This document shows positions 51,027-61,877 of a stretch of DNA of 64,000 bases, in pieces. Each line of letters opens with the position of its first letter. Position 1 is the stretch's first letter. Position numbers and translations under genes: made by a program. This DNA is from Chenggangzhangella methanolivorans (GTDB lineage Bacteria; Pseudomonadota; Alphaproteobacteria; Rhizobiales; Methylopilaceae). The notes under the pieces are model-generated. The model was not told the DNA's origin, did not search any database, and saw only the letters and a list, made by a program, of their open reading frames with translations. The stretch is from positions 496,001 to 560,000 of the forward strand of contig NZ_CP081869.1 in assembly GCF_019797865.1 (NCBI RefSeq). Direction: 5' to 3'.

Positions 51027-52009
51027 TGCTGAAGCCTCGGCCGTCGCCATTCGCCCTGGGCGCCACGCTCTACATGCCGGCGACGCATATCTCGATTCTC
51101 GACATCGTGCGTGGCCAGAAGCACCCTGGCCTGAAGTCGGTCGTCCTCTGCCTCGAGGACTCGCTGCTGTCGAGCCATGTCGAAGTCGGGCTCGCCAATC
51201 TCCGCCAGATCACGCTGGCGTTAAAGGTCGATCCGGATCGCGATGGCCATCCGCTTATCTTCGTTCGACCGCGCTCGATCGACATGGCGCGAAAGATCGC
51301 GCAATGGAATGATTCCGTCGTCTTCGATGGTTTCGTCGCCCCTAAGGCCTGCCCTGGAGGCATGACGAGCTGGTACGACGCTGTCGCCGGCACGGATTTG
51401 CTGCTGATGCCCACCCTCGAAACCAAGGAATTTTTTGATCCTTTCGGTATCCGCGACTTTCGCGACGAGGTGATTGGCCTTGGTCGCGATCGGGTGCTGG
51501 CGATGCGGATCGGCGGCAACGACCTTCTGGCCAGTCTAGGTCTCCGCAGGATCGCAGGAATGACGCTGTACGATGGTCCACTGGCCTCGGTCGTCGGCAA
51601 CCTCACGGCGCAGCTTGGTTCCGCAGGCTTCTCACTTACCGCGCCGGTTTTCGAAATACTGGATGACGCGCATACACTTTCGGCAGAACTCGCACGGGAC
51701 GTCGCCCACGGACTAGTAGGCAAGACCGCGATACATCCTTGCCAACTCAGGCCGATCAATGCGGCGTTTCAGGTCAGCGCGGCCGATTTCGAAGCCGCCC
51801 TCCGTATCCTGGAACCCGTGGCCGCGGCGGTTTTCAAGCTGAATGGCGCAATGTGCGAACCCACAACACACCGAGCTTGGGCTGAGAAGATCGTAGCAAG
51901 GGCAGAAGTTCAAGGTATAGCAAATTCGCGCCAGAGTTACTTAGAGTCAGAAATCTCCGTAATGCCAGAGCCTGTCATTTATGGCGGTCAACTTGCGATT
52001 GCGCGTTAG
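51023..52009 (+). CDS. HpcH/HpaI aldolase - citrate lyase beta (CitE)-like enzyme of the ter module
   Basis: 328 residues; ATG overlaps the previous stop. TIM-barrel C-C lyase: SVVLCLEDSLLS (metal-site Glu45/Asp46), LIFVRPRSIDMARKI (Arg for carboxylate), DGFVAPKACPGG, LLLMPTLETKEFF and HGLVGKTAIHPCQLRPINAA (CitE-like). Would add or remove a two-carbon or keto-acid unit from the metabolite. Last gene of the biosynthetic transcript; the following gene converges. Confidence 0.92.
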   Translation: MMLKPRPSPFALGATLYMPATHISILDIVRGQKHPGLKSVVLCLEDSLLSSHVEVGLANLRQITLALKVDPDRDGHPLIFVRPRSIDMARKIAQWNDSVVFDGFVAPKACPGGMTSWYDAVAGTDLLLMPTLETKEFFDPFGIRDFRDEVIGLGRDRVLAMRIGGNDLLASLGLRRIAGMTLYDGPLASVVGNLTAQLGSAGFSLTAPVFEILDDAHTLSAELARDVAHGLVGKTAIHPCQLRPINAAFQVSAADFEAALRILEPVAAAVFKLNGAMCEPTTHRAWAEKIVARAEVQGIANSRQSYLESEISVMPEPVIYGGQLAIAR

Positions 52010-52124
52010 TTGAGAATCATCCGACGCCATTGCAACAGTAAATCCAAAATAGGTTTATTGGCGCAGCCTCGCGAACGTAGTCTTGGGGCGTACCGGTCAA
52101 TTCGACTGCGTCCGTGGTGGTTTG

Positions 52125-53879
52125 TTAATCCACCGGCTCGATCAAGCTGCCGTGGATCCAGCCGATCTTCAATCCATCCCGACCGATCTGCGCCCACTCG
52201 CCCGATCTGACAAGAATGTCGAACGTGTCCCCGGGATTGACCTTTCCGACGACGCCAGAGCGTTGGTCGGCGCTGTAGCGGACGTTCGCCGCCTTTCGCG
52301 CTGCGACCCTCTTGGTCCTGCTCTCCACAGGACCAGGCGGAGCCGATGGAGCCAATGTCCGATCGGTAGGCCCCGTCGCCGCAGCCGGAGCCGAGCGGCC
52401 TGCAACGACATCGGCGTTTGCATCTGGCGAAAGCGGCGAGGGCTGAGGGGAGTCCGGTCGGACCGGCGCGGGTTCAATCGAGATCCCTGCGGGCGCTGCC
52501 GAAACCGTATCGTGAACCGGCGGCTGCGGGGGGCCTGCGGCCTGTCCCAGCGCCCACACAATCGCCAACAGCGCGCCAGCCACGACGAGTGCGGAGGCGC
52601 CCCACGCACCGCCCACGGCCGGAAGGGTGGGTAGCATCGCCAAAAGCTCGTCTTCTGTCGGCATCTCGGGGGTAGCGACAGGTAGGCCCGTGGGCTGGGT
52701 GGGCATCGCTGCAAGAGCACGCTGCAACTCGCCCCAGGCGCTTACAAACGGGAGAACCTTATTTGCTTCGGAAACCTGATATGCCTCCATAAGGCCTGAT
52801 GAGGCATGGAATTTCAGTGTTCCGTAGCGACACACCGGGAGCTGCCTATTGGCGCTGTAACGACGGTTTGGGCTTCCATCTCGATTGGCCCTCTCCCAAA
52901 CCTGCTCCGAAATAGTCGCACGCTCGGGCACGTCCCCGAGCTCGATGACGCTCAAGTCCATACCTTCGACAGTGACCTGCCGCAGGTCGATAAGCGCAAA
53001 GTCGGCTCCAACCTTCTCCCTGACGATCATGACGCCTGGATAGATTTCGAGATCGCCGCCGTTGGCGTTCTCAAATCGTAACCCAGCCTGAGTGGTTTTC
53101 ACCGATCCGTCAAAAAGCAGAGAGACAACCACCTGCGAGCGAGAAAAACTGGTCGACAGGATCCGCCCTGTACGCTCGGCTTCGACAGTGTCCAGCGCCG
53201 TGACGTCCCAGACCTGTGACGCGCATCGGATGCCATCGAAGGCGATCTCGAGCTCGCGATAGGCGTCGAGCGTGCGACGGTCGACGCCGAAATCGAGGTT
53301 TACCTTCGACTGAAAGATGGCCTCGGCGACCTTCAGCGCCTCCATCTCGGCGTCGAGCAGATCGGCGCGGCGACGCTCGATCTGGGAGCCGAACACCCAC
53401 TTCAGAGGAGCCTGCTCGCGACGGCGGAGCTTGCGCCAGACGGTCTCGCGAGCCGCGCAAGCAAGCCGAAAATCCTTGGCGAGGTCGGCCTTCTGTGCGC
53501 TGGCCTCGATGACCATCTGCTTGACCCCGACCAAATCCGGACAGGTCAGCCTGGCGGTCTCGACGCTGCGCAGGTCGACGAGCGAAGACGATGGCGGCGG
53601 GGTATCGATCGGGGCCGGCGGCTCATAGCTCGGCGTATAGGGAGCCGGGACCGGGACAGGAGGAGGCGCGCGACGACGACCCTGCCGCTTGCCGCCCCAA
53701 GGCGTGTGGTCCTGGTAGGAAAGGCCGGTGCCCGGAAGGCCGAGCGTGGTAGTGCGGCCGCGCTTGCTGAAGTTGACCGTCGCGCCGGGCACGCCGACGC
53801 TTGCGCTCACTCCAGAGCCTGAAAAGTTCAACCGGACGCCCGGGAAAAGCTTGACCGACTTACGAAACCGAAAGCCCAA
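52125..53879 (-). CDS. DUF4236-SH3 membrane protein
   Basis: 584 residues from TTG 53879, with AAGGAG six bases upstream. Residues 1-55 are DUF4236 (GFRFRKSVKLFPGVRLNFSG, then GVPGATVNFSKRGRTTTLGL). A long helical region covers 120-370. One transmembrane helix lies at about 420-440 (ASALVVAGALLAIVWALGQA), then a Pro-rich linker and a C-terminal SH3b domain (AANVRYSADQRSGVVGKVNP ... QIGRDGLKIGWIHGSLIEPV). Possibly senses or anchors at the envelope. Transcribed toward the ter biosynthetic genes. Confidence 0.85.
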   Translation of the reverse strand: MGFRFRKSVKLFPGVRLNFSGSGVSASVGVPGATVNFSKRGRTTTLGLPGTGLSYQDHTPWGGKRQGRRRAPPPVPVPAPYTPSYEPPAPIDTPPPSSSLVDLRSVETARLTCPDLVGVKQMVIEASAQKADLAKDFRLACAARETVWRKLRRREQAPLKWVFGSQIERRRADLLDAEMEALKVAEAIFQSKVNLDFGVDRRTLDAYRELEIAFDGIRCASQVWDVTALDTVEAERTGRILSTSFSRSQVVVSLLFDGSVKTTQAGLRFENANGGDLEIYPGVMIVREKVGADFALIDLRQVTVEGMDLSVIELGDVPERATISEQVWERANRDGSPNRRYSANRQLPVCRYGTLKFHASSGLMEAYQVSEANKVLPFVSAWGELQRALAAMPTQPTGLPVATPEMPTEDELLAMLPTLPAVGGAWGASALVVAGALLAIVWALGQAAGPPQPPVHDTVSAAPAGISIEPAPVRPDSPQPSPLSPDANADVVAGRSAPAAATGPTDRTLAPSAPPGPVESRTKRVAARKAANVRYSADQRSGVVGKVNPGDTFDILVRSGEWAQIGRDGLKIGWIHGSLIEPVD

Positions 53880-53966
53880 CGTGAGCTCCTTCAGGGCATA
53901 CCGTCGACGTCTGTGATCCTATCTGACAGACGCGCTCCTAGATTGCACGTCCGCACCTTCGGGCGC

Positions 53967-54218
53967 TCAGCCTACTACTTGGGCATTGACCGTCTGCCGC
54001 TTTGCGACTGCGATCTCTTCCTCGCTCCAGTTCTCGTGGGCGAGGGTTTCGGCGTCTGCCAAGGCGCCCGCGAGCACGCTCGCGCACCGAACCCGCTGCT
54101 CGTCCAGTGCCTTAAGTTGCTCTACGAGCGTCTCAACCTTTTCGGCGGCCTTCAAAGCTGGTCCGCGCGCGCCATGCAGCTTTCGGATCCAGTGTTGAGG
54201 CTCCAAGTCGTCAGTCAT
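53967..54218 (-). CDS. Small coiled-coil hypothetical protein (83 residues)
   Basis: MTDDLEPQHWIRKLHGARGP followed by an amphipathic helix with heptads (LKAAEKVETLVEQLKALDEQ). Lies upstream of the DUF4236-SH3 gene on the same strand, 87 bases away. Not recognised. Confidence 0.55.
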   Translation of the reverse strand: MTDDLEPQHWIRKLHGARGPALKAAEKVETLVEQLKALDEQRVRCASVLAGALADAETLAHENWSEEEIAVAKRQTVNAQVVG

Positions 54219-54563
54219 GGCTCCGCCTATAAAATCGATACTTTGATATCGTGCACATTTTTCATTTATGTGTGCGGTGCATTACTTGGCCCACTTGGAT
54301 TCTCCATTCTTCACGTGCAGACAAAATGATTTACTGTTGTGTCCGCAATTCATGTTAGAACTTCGCTAAATCTTGGAATGCATGGCGTCAGTGTTCTGTA
54401 TTTCAATGCGCTACGTCTCGACAGCCCGGGTGGGCTTAAGTTCGTTCGAACCGTCGGCATACCGATGATGACGACAGAGCTTGAGTCGGTTTAGATCCGT
54501 TGACGACTCAACCATGGTGGGCGGACACCTCCTCAGGCGAAGCCAAACCGGCAAGGACATAGC
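54219..54563. other. AT-richer intergenic region
   Basis: 345 bases without a credible gene between divergent genes; AT-rich around 54230-54380. Likely holds the promoter of the second TerA-like/helicase unit. No strong dyad seen. Confidence 0.4.
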
Positions 54564-55754
54564 GTGACGCATAGTCTGATCCCAGGAGCGAACGCGCTCC
54601 TCGGTCCAAATGACATCAGCATTGAGGTCGACGTCAGAATTTTCAGCTCGGAGCATGAAGTCGACGCGTCCTGCTTCATGATAGGCCCAGCCGGGAAGGT
54701 GCTTTCGGACGCCAGCATGGTGTTCTTCAATCAGCCCGGCGGCCCCTCGGACCCGGTCGAACTATCTATGGCGACCAAGCTCTGGACCTTCGACATCCGC
54801 CCCTCACGCGCGCCGGCGGAGGTGGAGAAGTTCTACCTAACTATCGCAGGCGAAGGGCCGGTCAGAGACGTAAAGGGACTTGTTGTCGAAGCGCGCTCGA
54901 CCGGGCAGTCGATCCAGCTTAAGGCACCGGAGTTCAACGAAGAGAAGGCAGTGATCCTCGCCGAGGTCTACCGGCATTCCAGCGGCTGGAAGATTCGCTC
55001 GATCATGCAGGGCTTCAACGGCGGGCTCGGGCCGTTGGCTCGCCATTTCGGCGTCGACGTCGGCGAACCGCAGACCGCGATTGAGACGACGTCTGCCCCA
55101 CCGCCGCCAGCGCCTGTCGCTCCGCCGCCGGCCGCGGTCCCTGCGGCCCCCGTGGCCGCGCCTCCCGCCCCGGTGCCTCAGGCCGCCGCTTCCGCCGGCC
55201 CTTCGTCTATCAACCTGTCGAAGAAGGGAGAGCGCTCGGCGATCAATCTCGTCAACGACAAGCCGATCACAGCCTACCTGAAATGGGAGAGCCGCGGCGA
55301 CCTCGATCTCTATTGCCTTTGGGTCGACGTCGCCGGCCATGCGGGCATGACCTATTATCGAAGACTCGGATCACCGGGCGAGGCGCCGCATGTCCAGCTC
55401 CTCGGCGACTCGACGGAGCCGGGAGTGGAGACGGTTCTGATCCACAAGCCCGAGGCGCTGCGCTACGCCACCATCGCGGCCTATTCGGCCCTTTCCAACG
55501 GCGTCGGATCGTTCAAGTCCTTCGGGGCCAGAGCGGTGGTGGACAACGGGGCAGGACAGGTGGTCACCTGCGGGCTCAATGAGAAGAGTTCGTTCAGCTA
55601 CTGGACCGTCATCGCCCTCATCGATTTCACCGTGAAGGGCGAGGCCCGCGTCTCCCAGGTCGAGAGCTACGGCAAGCGGTTCTCCGAACGGGCGCCCGTG
55701 CTCAGTCCCGATGGTTCGATCAAGATGAGCGCGGGCGTCGTCGAATTTAAGTAG
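54564..55754 (+). CDS. Second TerA-like protein with two TerD-type domains
   Basis: 396 residues from GTG 54564. N-terminal TerD-like domain (ISIEVDVRIFSSEHEVDASC, DASMVFFNQPGGPSDPVELS, VILAEVYRHSSGWKIRSIMQ) without the GDNxTG acidic loop, a Pro/Ala linker (about 178-212), then a second domain with SINLSKKGERSAINLVNDK, WESRGDLDLYCLWVDVAG and LIHKPEALRYATIAAYSALS. Built like terA at 42621-43862 but divergent. Directly upstream of the helicase-nuclease, suggesting that it recruits or regulates it. Confidence 0.85.
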   Translation: MTHSLIPGANALLGPNDISIEVDVRIFSSEHEVDASCFMIGPAGKVLSDASMVFFNQPGGPSDPVELSMATKLWTFDIRPSRAPAEVEKFYLTIAGEGPVRDVKGLVVEARSTGQSIQLKAPEFNEEKAVILAEVYRHSSGWKIRSIMQGFNGGLGPLARHFGVDVGEPQTAIETTSAPPPPAPVAPPPAAVPAAPVAAPPAPVPQAAASAGPSSINLSKKGERSAINLVNDKPITAYLKWESRGDLDLYCLWVDVAGHAGMTYYRRLGSPGEAPHVQLLGDSTEPGVETVLIHKPEALRYATIAAYSALSNGVGSFKSFGARAVVDNGAGQVVTCGLNEKSSFSYWTVIALIDFTVKGEARVSQVESYGKRFSERAPVLSPDGSIKMSAGVVEFK

Positions 55755-55800
55755 TCCCGCAGCGATCTCGCTCAACTCCTTATTGGAAACAGAGTTTTAC

Positions 55801-58800
55801 GTGAGCCTCGACAAGACAAAGGCCGACCTTAAGAACGTCCTGCTCTATGCTTCGGAGCTGCTGACGCTCAACGAGCGCATCATCTACGACTCGGCGAAGC
55901 CGGCGTTCCCGCCTTCTATGAGGCGGACCTGATCGACCTCGAAGGTGTCGAGACCAGCGGCGAGGGCGAGACCTGGATGCGGATGAAGCGACTGCGCGAG
56001 ACGCAGCCGCCCGCGCCTGACACCATGTTCACGGACTGGATCGTCCCGGTCGCCCACCCGACGCCGGACAAGAAGCCTGAGCTGCTCCCCCAGCGCGTGC
56101 TGAGGCTGTCGATCGAAGAGATCTCCGATCTCTGCGAGGCGGGCCTGATCGGGATGGACGATGTCCTGCGGCCGCTCGACGCCGACGAGGACCACCCCTC
56201 GACGCTCGACGTAATCCTGCGCCCGGCGACCATGAGCGAATTCCAGTCGCTGTTCGCCGCGTGGATCGATGGTCCTTGGGAGGCCTGGGCGAAGGTTGAG
56301 CGGCCGCGGCGCCTGTCCATCTCGGTCTACAACAAGATCTACCAGATCCAGCAGCGCCAGCTCGCGGCCGGCGACGACAACCAGATCGAGCTCGTCTGGG
56401 GGCGTCGGCATGGCGCGCTGGAAGCACGAGCGCGGCAAGCTCTCGATCCCCGTTCTCGAGCAGCTTGTTGACGTCGAACTCGAGGAGGACGGCTCCCTCT
56501 CGGTGATGCCGCGACAGGCCTCGCCGGTCCTGAACCTCAAAGCGTTCCACGCCCTCGACGTCGAGGGCTCCAAGGCCTTCGCACGCGACGCCGCCGAGCA
56601 GCTGCAGCGGGTCATCGACGATCCCGACATCCTGTTCTCGCCGTTCACCAAGAAAACCTTCGAGACGATCCTGAAGAGCGCGGCGGCCCGCCTGTCGGCG
56701 AGCGGCGTCTATGTGCCGGACGAGGAAGGCCGCGACGAGACCAACCGCAAGCTCTCGGTGGCCGACGACACGCTGCGGATCAGCGATACCTGGGTGCTTT
56801 ATGCCCGCAACAGGGCGGAGGACTTCCGCAAGGCCGACATTTCGAAGCTGATCCGCTCGGTCGAGGGCGCCGAGAAGATCGAAGAGATCCCAGAGGCTGG
56901 CGTCAGGTTCGTCACGCCGCCGAGCGACGAGAAGATCTATGGCGGCGGAGGCATCGATCTCGGGCAGGCCAGCTGGAGAGCCGGGGTCGGCGAAGGATCT
57001 GGCGTAGCCGATCTCCAGCCGAAGGCCGCGCACGATTTCTTCTTTCCGCTCGCGACGAATGCGGATCAGGAAGCCATCGCGTACCGCCTGGAGGAAGATC
57101 CCGCCGTGCACGTGATGGGGCCCCCGGGCACCGGAAAAACGCATCTAATCGGGAATATAATCTCACACTACCTCGCCTGCGGGAAGCGTGTTCTCGTGAC
57201 CGCGAAATCCGCGGAAGCCCTGGTAGCCGTTCGGGAGAAGCTGCCGGAGGGAATCCGGGCGCTTGCGATCAGCGTCATCCATTCGGATCGAGAGGGCGCG
57301 GGTCAGCTCGAAGAAGCGATCCAGATGCTCGCCAGCGAGGCCAAGCAGATCAACGTCGCTCAGGTCTCGCGTGAAATCGGCGACAAGCAGAACGCGCTTG
57401 CCGACGTCAGCGACCGTATCAAGGCGATCGACGTCGAGCTGATCGACTACGCCCGGCGAAACCTCGAGAAAGTATCGGCCGCAGGCTCGGACGTGCTTCC
57501 GATGGATCTGGCGCGCACGGTGGTCGAAGGGCAGTCGACCTTCCTGTGGTTTACCGACGATCTCGACCTGGGAGCACGTTTTGAGCCTCAGTTTGGTGAC
57601 GGCGATATTCGCGACGCCCGCGCCGCGCGCATCGCACTGGGCGACGACATCGCGTACCGCTCACAGGACCTGCCGATAGCGGCGGATCTGCCGGACATGC
57701 CGAACCTGCTCGCCGCGCATCGCGACCTGCTGGCTGCAAATTTGGCCGGCGACCGTGCGAGATCCGCGAAACGCTGATCATGGCCACTGGCCAGAACGAG
57801 AGCGCCCGGCAGGCCCAGGTCTGGATCAAGGCGCTGAGCGACTTCGCCCATGGCGAGGGCAACGAGCCCTGGGCGTTCAAGGCCTATCGCTCGCTTGCGC
57901 GACACGAGACGCCAACCGACGCATCGACGACCGCGGTCCGGCGCTTTGCGGAGACGCCGTCTGTCCGACGGCGACGCCTATGCGATGCAGGCGATCGATC
58001 TGGGAACGGGCGACCCGAACGATCCGGAATTCTCGGGCGCGGTGGCGGCGCTCGCGCGCGGCGAGAACCCGTTCGGAGTGTTCTCCTTCGGCAAAGGGCA
58101 GCTCAAGGCGAGCATCGCCATTGTCCGCGTCATGGGGACGGCTCCGGCAAGCCGGGACGAGTGGACGATCGCAGCCGGCTATGTCGGCTGGCTGTCCGAA
58201 ATCCGCCAGTTCTCGCTGCAGTGGAACGCGCTCGCGCCACAGCTGGGCCTGCCCGTCATTCCGGAGGATCGCGCCCAACAGGTGCAGCGCGTCATCCGGC
58301 TCGGCGAAGTCTCCAAAACCATGCTGTCGCTTGCAAGCGAAGCCGAAGACATGGCGCGACGGCTGCAGACGATCTTCCCTTACGGTCTCGACGTGAACCT
58401 CACGGTCTACGAAGCAGCCGTGAAGTCCGCCAAGGACGCTCTAGAGGCAAATCTCGGGGCCGTGGAGACCGCGACCGCATCGGCCGTCAAGGAGCGCCTG
58501 ATCGCGCTGGCGGGGCGGGGCGACACCCATTTCAACGAAGCGCTTGAGGCCTTCGCGGGCGCGCTCGGCGATGAGGACGTCGACGTCAACCGGTTGAGCC
58601 ACGACTGGTCGTGGATGCTGCGCGAGGCCGCGCGCCTTCAGGCTCTCTATCACGCCAAGAGCACGCTCGAGAAGGTCGCGGCCAAGGTCGCGTCATCGGG
58701 CGCTCGCAGATGGGCAAGCCACCTCCTTGGAGAACCGGCGACGGGGCAGGACGACGCTTGGACGCCGGCCGACTGGCGCGGCGCCTGGGAATGGTCACGG

Positions 58801-60729
58801 GCCTCCGGTTTCATCCGGGCGATCGGCGATCGCGACGCCATCCGCAAGCTTTCCGACGAACGCGCGGAGCTGGAAGGCAAGAAGCGCCGCCTGCTGGCGG
58901 AAGTCGTACGCCTTCGCACGTTCCTTGGCCTGAAGAGCTCGCTGACCGCGCGCATCGAAACGGCGCTCGCCAAGTTCGCCTCGGCGGTCGCCAAGCTCGG
59001 GGCAGGCACCGGCAAATCGGCGCCGCGGCAGCGACGGGTCATCCGCGACGCCGCATTCGAAGCCGCGAACGCCGTGCCGTGCTGGATCATGCCCGAATGG
59101 CGGATATCCGAACAGATCCCGGCAAGCCTCGCCGCCTTCGACCTCGTCATCGTCGACGAGGCGTCGCAGTCGGACATCACGGCGCTGCCGGCGCTGCTGC
59201 GGGGAAAGAAGATCCTCATCGTCGGCGACGACAAGCAGGTCTCGCCGACCCCGATTGGCCTCGAGGAACGGACGGTCATCCAGCTCAGGACGACCTATCT
59301 CGAAGGCCTCCCATACGCCGACCAGCTCGACCCTTCGACGAGCCTCTACGAGCTCGCCTCGATCATCTTCCCGGGCAAGGCGATCATGCTGAAGGAGCAC
59401 TTCAGGTGCATCGAGCCGATCATCCGGTTTTCGAGCCGGTTCTATCACGGCGCGCTCATTCCGATGCGCTTGCCGTCGGCGAGCCAGCGCCTGGATCCGC
59501 CCCTGATCGATATCCTGGTCAAGAACGGTCGGCGCGACAGCCAGATCAACTTGCCTGAGGTCGATGCGGTGATCGAGGAGCTCCGCAGGATCGTCGCCGA
59601 TCCGGCGATGGAGCGCCGCACGGTCGGGGTCATCTCTCTGGTCGGCGACAAGCAGGTCAAGGTGATCCAGGATCGCGCCATGGCCGAGTTCGGGGCCGAG
59701 ATCTTTGACCGTCATCACCTCATGTTCGGCTCCGCCGCCAAGTTCCAAGGCGCCGAACGGGACATCATTATCCTGTCGATGGTGGTGTGCTCCAAGACGG
59801 TCGTGACCTCCCGCGCGCGGCTTTACGAGCAGCGCTTCAACGTCGCCATGTCGCGCGCCCGCGACCGGATGATCCTCGTCCGGTCCGTCACGAGCTCGGA
59901 TCTGAAGCAGGGCGATCTCAAACTCGCGGTCATCGAGCACTTCCGCAATCCGATGGGCGAGGGCGGGCTCGTGGTCCGCAAGGACGTCCTGGAGCTTTGC
60001 GAAAGCGGGTTTGAAAAGGATTTCGCCGAGCGGATGCTCGGGATGGGATACCGCCTCCAGGCGCAGGTCCCGGTCGGCGGCTTCAGGATCGACTTCGTGG
60101 TCGAGGGCGCCAATGATCGCCGCTTGGCGATCGAACTCGACGGCGACAAGTGGCATGGCCCGGATGTCTGGGCCGCCGACTTCCGCCGCCAGCAGGCGCT
60201 CGAACGCCTCGGTTGGACGTTCTGGCGATGCTGGGGCTCGAACTGGATCGCTGACAAGGACGCCTGCATGGCCGATCTCAAGCGCACGCTTGCGGCGATG
60301 GAGATCGAGCCGATCGGGTCAAAGCCGCTCGACGGCGTCTGGACCGAATTCCGCGAGGTCGGCGAAACCGCGGCGGAGATCCAGGACGCAGGCGCAAGTG
60401 CGACGTCGGGCGCAGACGCCTTGGCCGGCCGAAACGAGCTGTTTGACGCCGCCCCCGCAACGCCGCCGGCTGTCGACAACGACCGGCTAGTGGCGCAGCC
60501 AGGCGACCTTGTCGTGCTCCGCTATGACGACGAGCCGAACCGGGCCTTGCGCGTGACGCTGTCGCGAGACCAGAACCGGCCAGAAGAGGGGATCGTGCAC
60601 ATCTCCGAGCCGCTCGGTCTGGCGCTCGTCGGCGTCGGCGAGGAAGAGGAGATCGAGGTCGATCTCGGATCGCGCAAGCGCACCGGCATTATTGAACGGA
60701 TCGAGCGTCACAGCGCGCTCGCGGCATGA
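55801..60729 (+). CDS. Giant SF1 helicase - DUF559/Vsr-like nuclease - GreA-type C-terminal domain protein, multiple frameshifts
   Basis: About 1640 codons from GTG 55801. Walker A VHVMGPPGTGKTHLIGNIIS (near 57105), DEAD-box-equivalent FDLVIVDEASQSDITALPAL, LIVGDDKQVSPTPIGLE, MLKEHFRCIEPIIRFSS, AKFQGAERDIIILSMVV and FNVAMSRARDRMILVRSV define a UPF1/DNA2-like helicase. Next, GGFRIDFVVEGANDRRLAIE, LDGDKWHGPDVWAADFRRQQ and LGWTFWRCWGSNW form a Vsr-like PD-(D/E)XK nuclease. The final 80 residues (GDLVVLRYDDEPNRALRVTL ... IVHISEPLGLALVGVG) match the GreA/GreB C-terminal domain. Frame breaks: base missing near 55900, extra G at 56398-56402, base missing near 57758, and at least one more between 57890 and 57965. 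Confidence 0.85.
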
Positions 60730-61115
60730 AGTCTCGCCTCGGGTAAAGAGCAAGATGTCGAGCGTGGCCATCCAGAGGCAGCGGATCGGCTCGCAGGACA
60801 CCCTGCTGAATTTTTGAAGTGCACCCGGCGAAAATCACGCTTGCCGAGAGCATCTCTGGCACGGGACAGGGCGCTTTAGCAAAGCCGAGTTAGTCAACGG
60901 CTTGTTGTCGTTGCACTTTTCGACGATATTCTGGTCAAACACAGGTTTGCGGCGATCCGACCAACGCCGGCTCAAGAAGCTCGATGTTGGCGCGCCGGCA
61001 CGTCGAACGCGCTGCAAGCCCGTCAGCTGCTTGGAGCCCGCGGAAGAATGCCACGGTTAAAGTCGATTGAAGACGTTCGTTCGTGCATCTCGGGCACCTG
61101 CCCAGGCCCATCATG
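60730..61115. other. Intergenic region
   Basis: 386 bases between the helicase and the convergent thermonuclease gene. No gene or strong repeat recognised; short frames present look like shadows. Confidence 0.4.
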
Positions 61116-61877
61116 CTACTGCAATGAGCGACGGCAACCTGCAGCGTGAGCCTCTTCGGGAGTGCAATACCAGCGTTCTCCCTTAGATTCGTCGATCCTC
61201 GTCCGCGCATAAAAGCGCCCGCCAGGAACGTGATAGATGCAAACCCCGTCGCGATTGAGGTTGCCCTTGATCTGGCAGCCTTGTTTGGAAGCCATTTGAG
61301 ACGTGGCCGGCGCCAAAAGCGTTTTCTGTGCGTCGAGCGGAACACTGTAAGATCCAAGCACGACCGTCGCGCCGCTGCGGGATCTCCATTCCCACGGCGC
61401 AATGAAGGCGCCGGACCAGATCCCTCTCTGCGCCTCGCGGGCGCGCCGCTCGTGAGCGTCGTAGCGGTGGGAGTAACGCACGAACGACAGCGCCCAACCT
61501 TGCTCAACCATCCAGCCGTTGAGGTCCACGCCGTCGACCAAGCAGTCGCCGAGCCAGCGATCATACTTGTCTTTAGCCGTTGTCCGGCAGTTCCAGGTCT
61601 TGCCGGCAGTCACGGCAGACAGGCGATCGCGCGCCTCGACACCACATGTCCAGGGTTGTCCGGCGGCCGTCAGGCACAGCTGATCGGTTTCCGGCGCGTC
61701 AACGCCATTCAATCTGATCTTTCCACCGGACACGACAATCGTATCGCCGTCGACGACCCGGGCCGAGCCGATGACCTCAGCGGCGGCCCCGGCTGCGGGA
61801 CAACAGAGAGTTGCAAGACACATGGCCGCGAACGCCCAGCAGCCCATGACCGCCGATCTTAGTTTTTCTGTCACCAA
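61116..61877 (-). CDS. Exported thermonuclease (SNase-fold) protein
   Basis: 253 residues with a signal peptide (MGCWAFAAMCLATLCCPAAG). The staphylococcal-nuclease domain starts ARVVDGDTIVVSGGKIRLNG and continues VDAPETDQLC, then AKDKYDRWLGDCLVDGVDLN, WMVEQGWALSFVRYSHRY and REAQRGIWSGAFIAPWEWR. Catalytic Asp/Arg/Glu positions seem retained (IRLNGVDAPE, YDRWLGDC). The C-terminal Cys-containing extension (GCQIKGNLNRDGVCIYHVPG ... GERWYCTPEEAHAAGCRRS) is the calcium-binding-like tail common in proteobacterial SNase proteins. Secreted or periplasmic nuclease. Confidence 0.92.
   Translation of the reverse strand: MVTEKLRSAVMGCWAFAAMCLATLCCPAAGAAAEVIGSARVVDGDTIVVSGGKIRLNGVDAPETDQLCLTAAGQPWTCGVEARDRLSAVTAGKTWNCRTTAKDKYDRWLGDCLVDGVDLNGWMVEQGWALSFVRYSHRYDAHERRAREAQRGIWSGAFIAPWEWRSRSGATVVLGSYSVPLDAQKTLLAPATSQMASKQGCQIKGNLNRDGVCIYHVPGGRFYARTRIDESKGERWYCTPEEAHAAGCRRSLQ

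Noticed and set aside
58795..60156. 453-codon minus-strand frame opposite the helicase
   Set aside because: Shadow of the helicase coding strand; no conserved features, while all helicase motifs lie on the plus strand.
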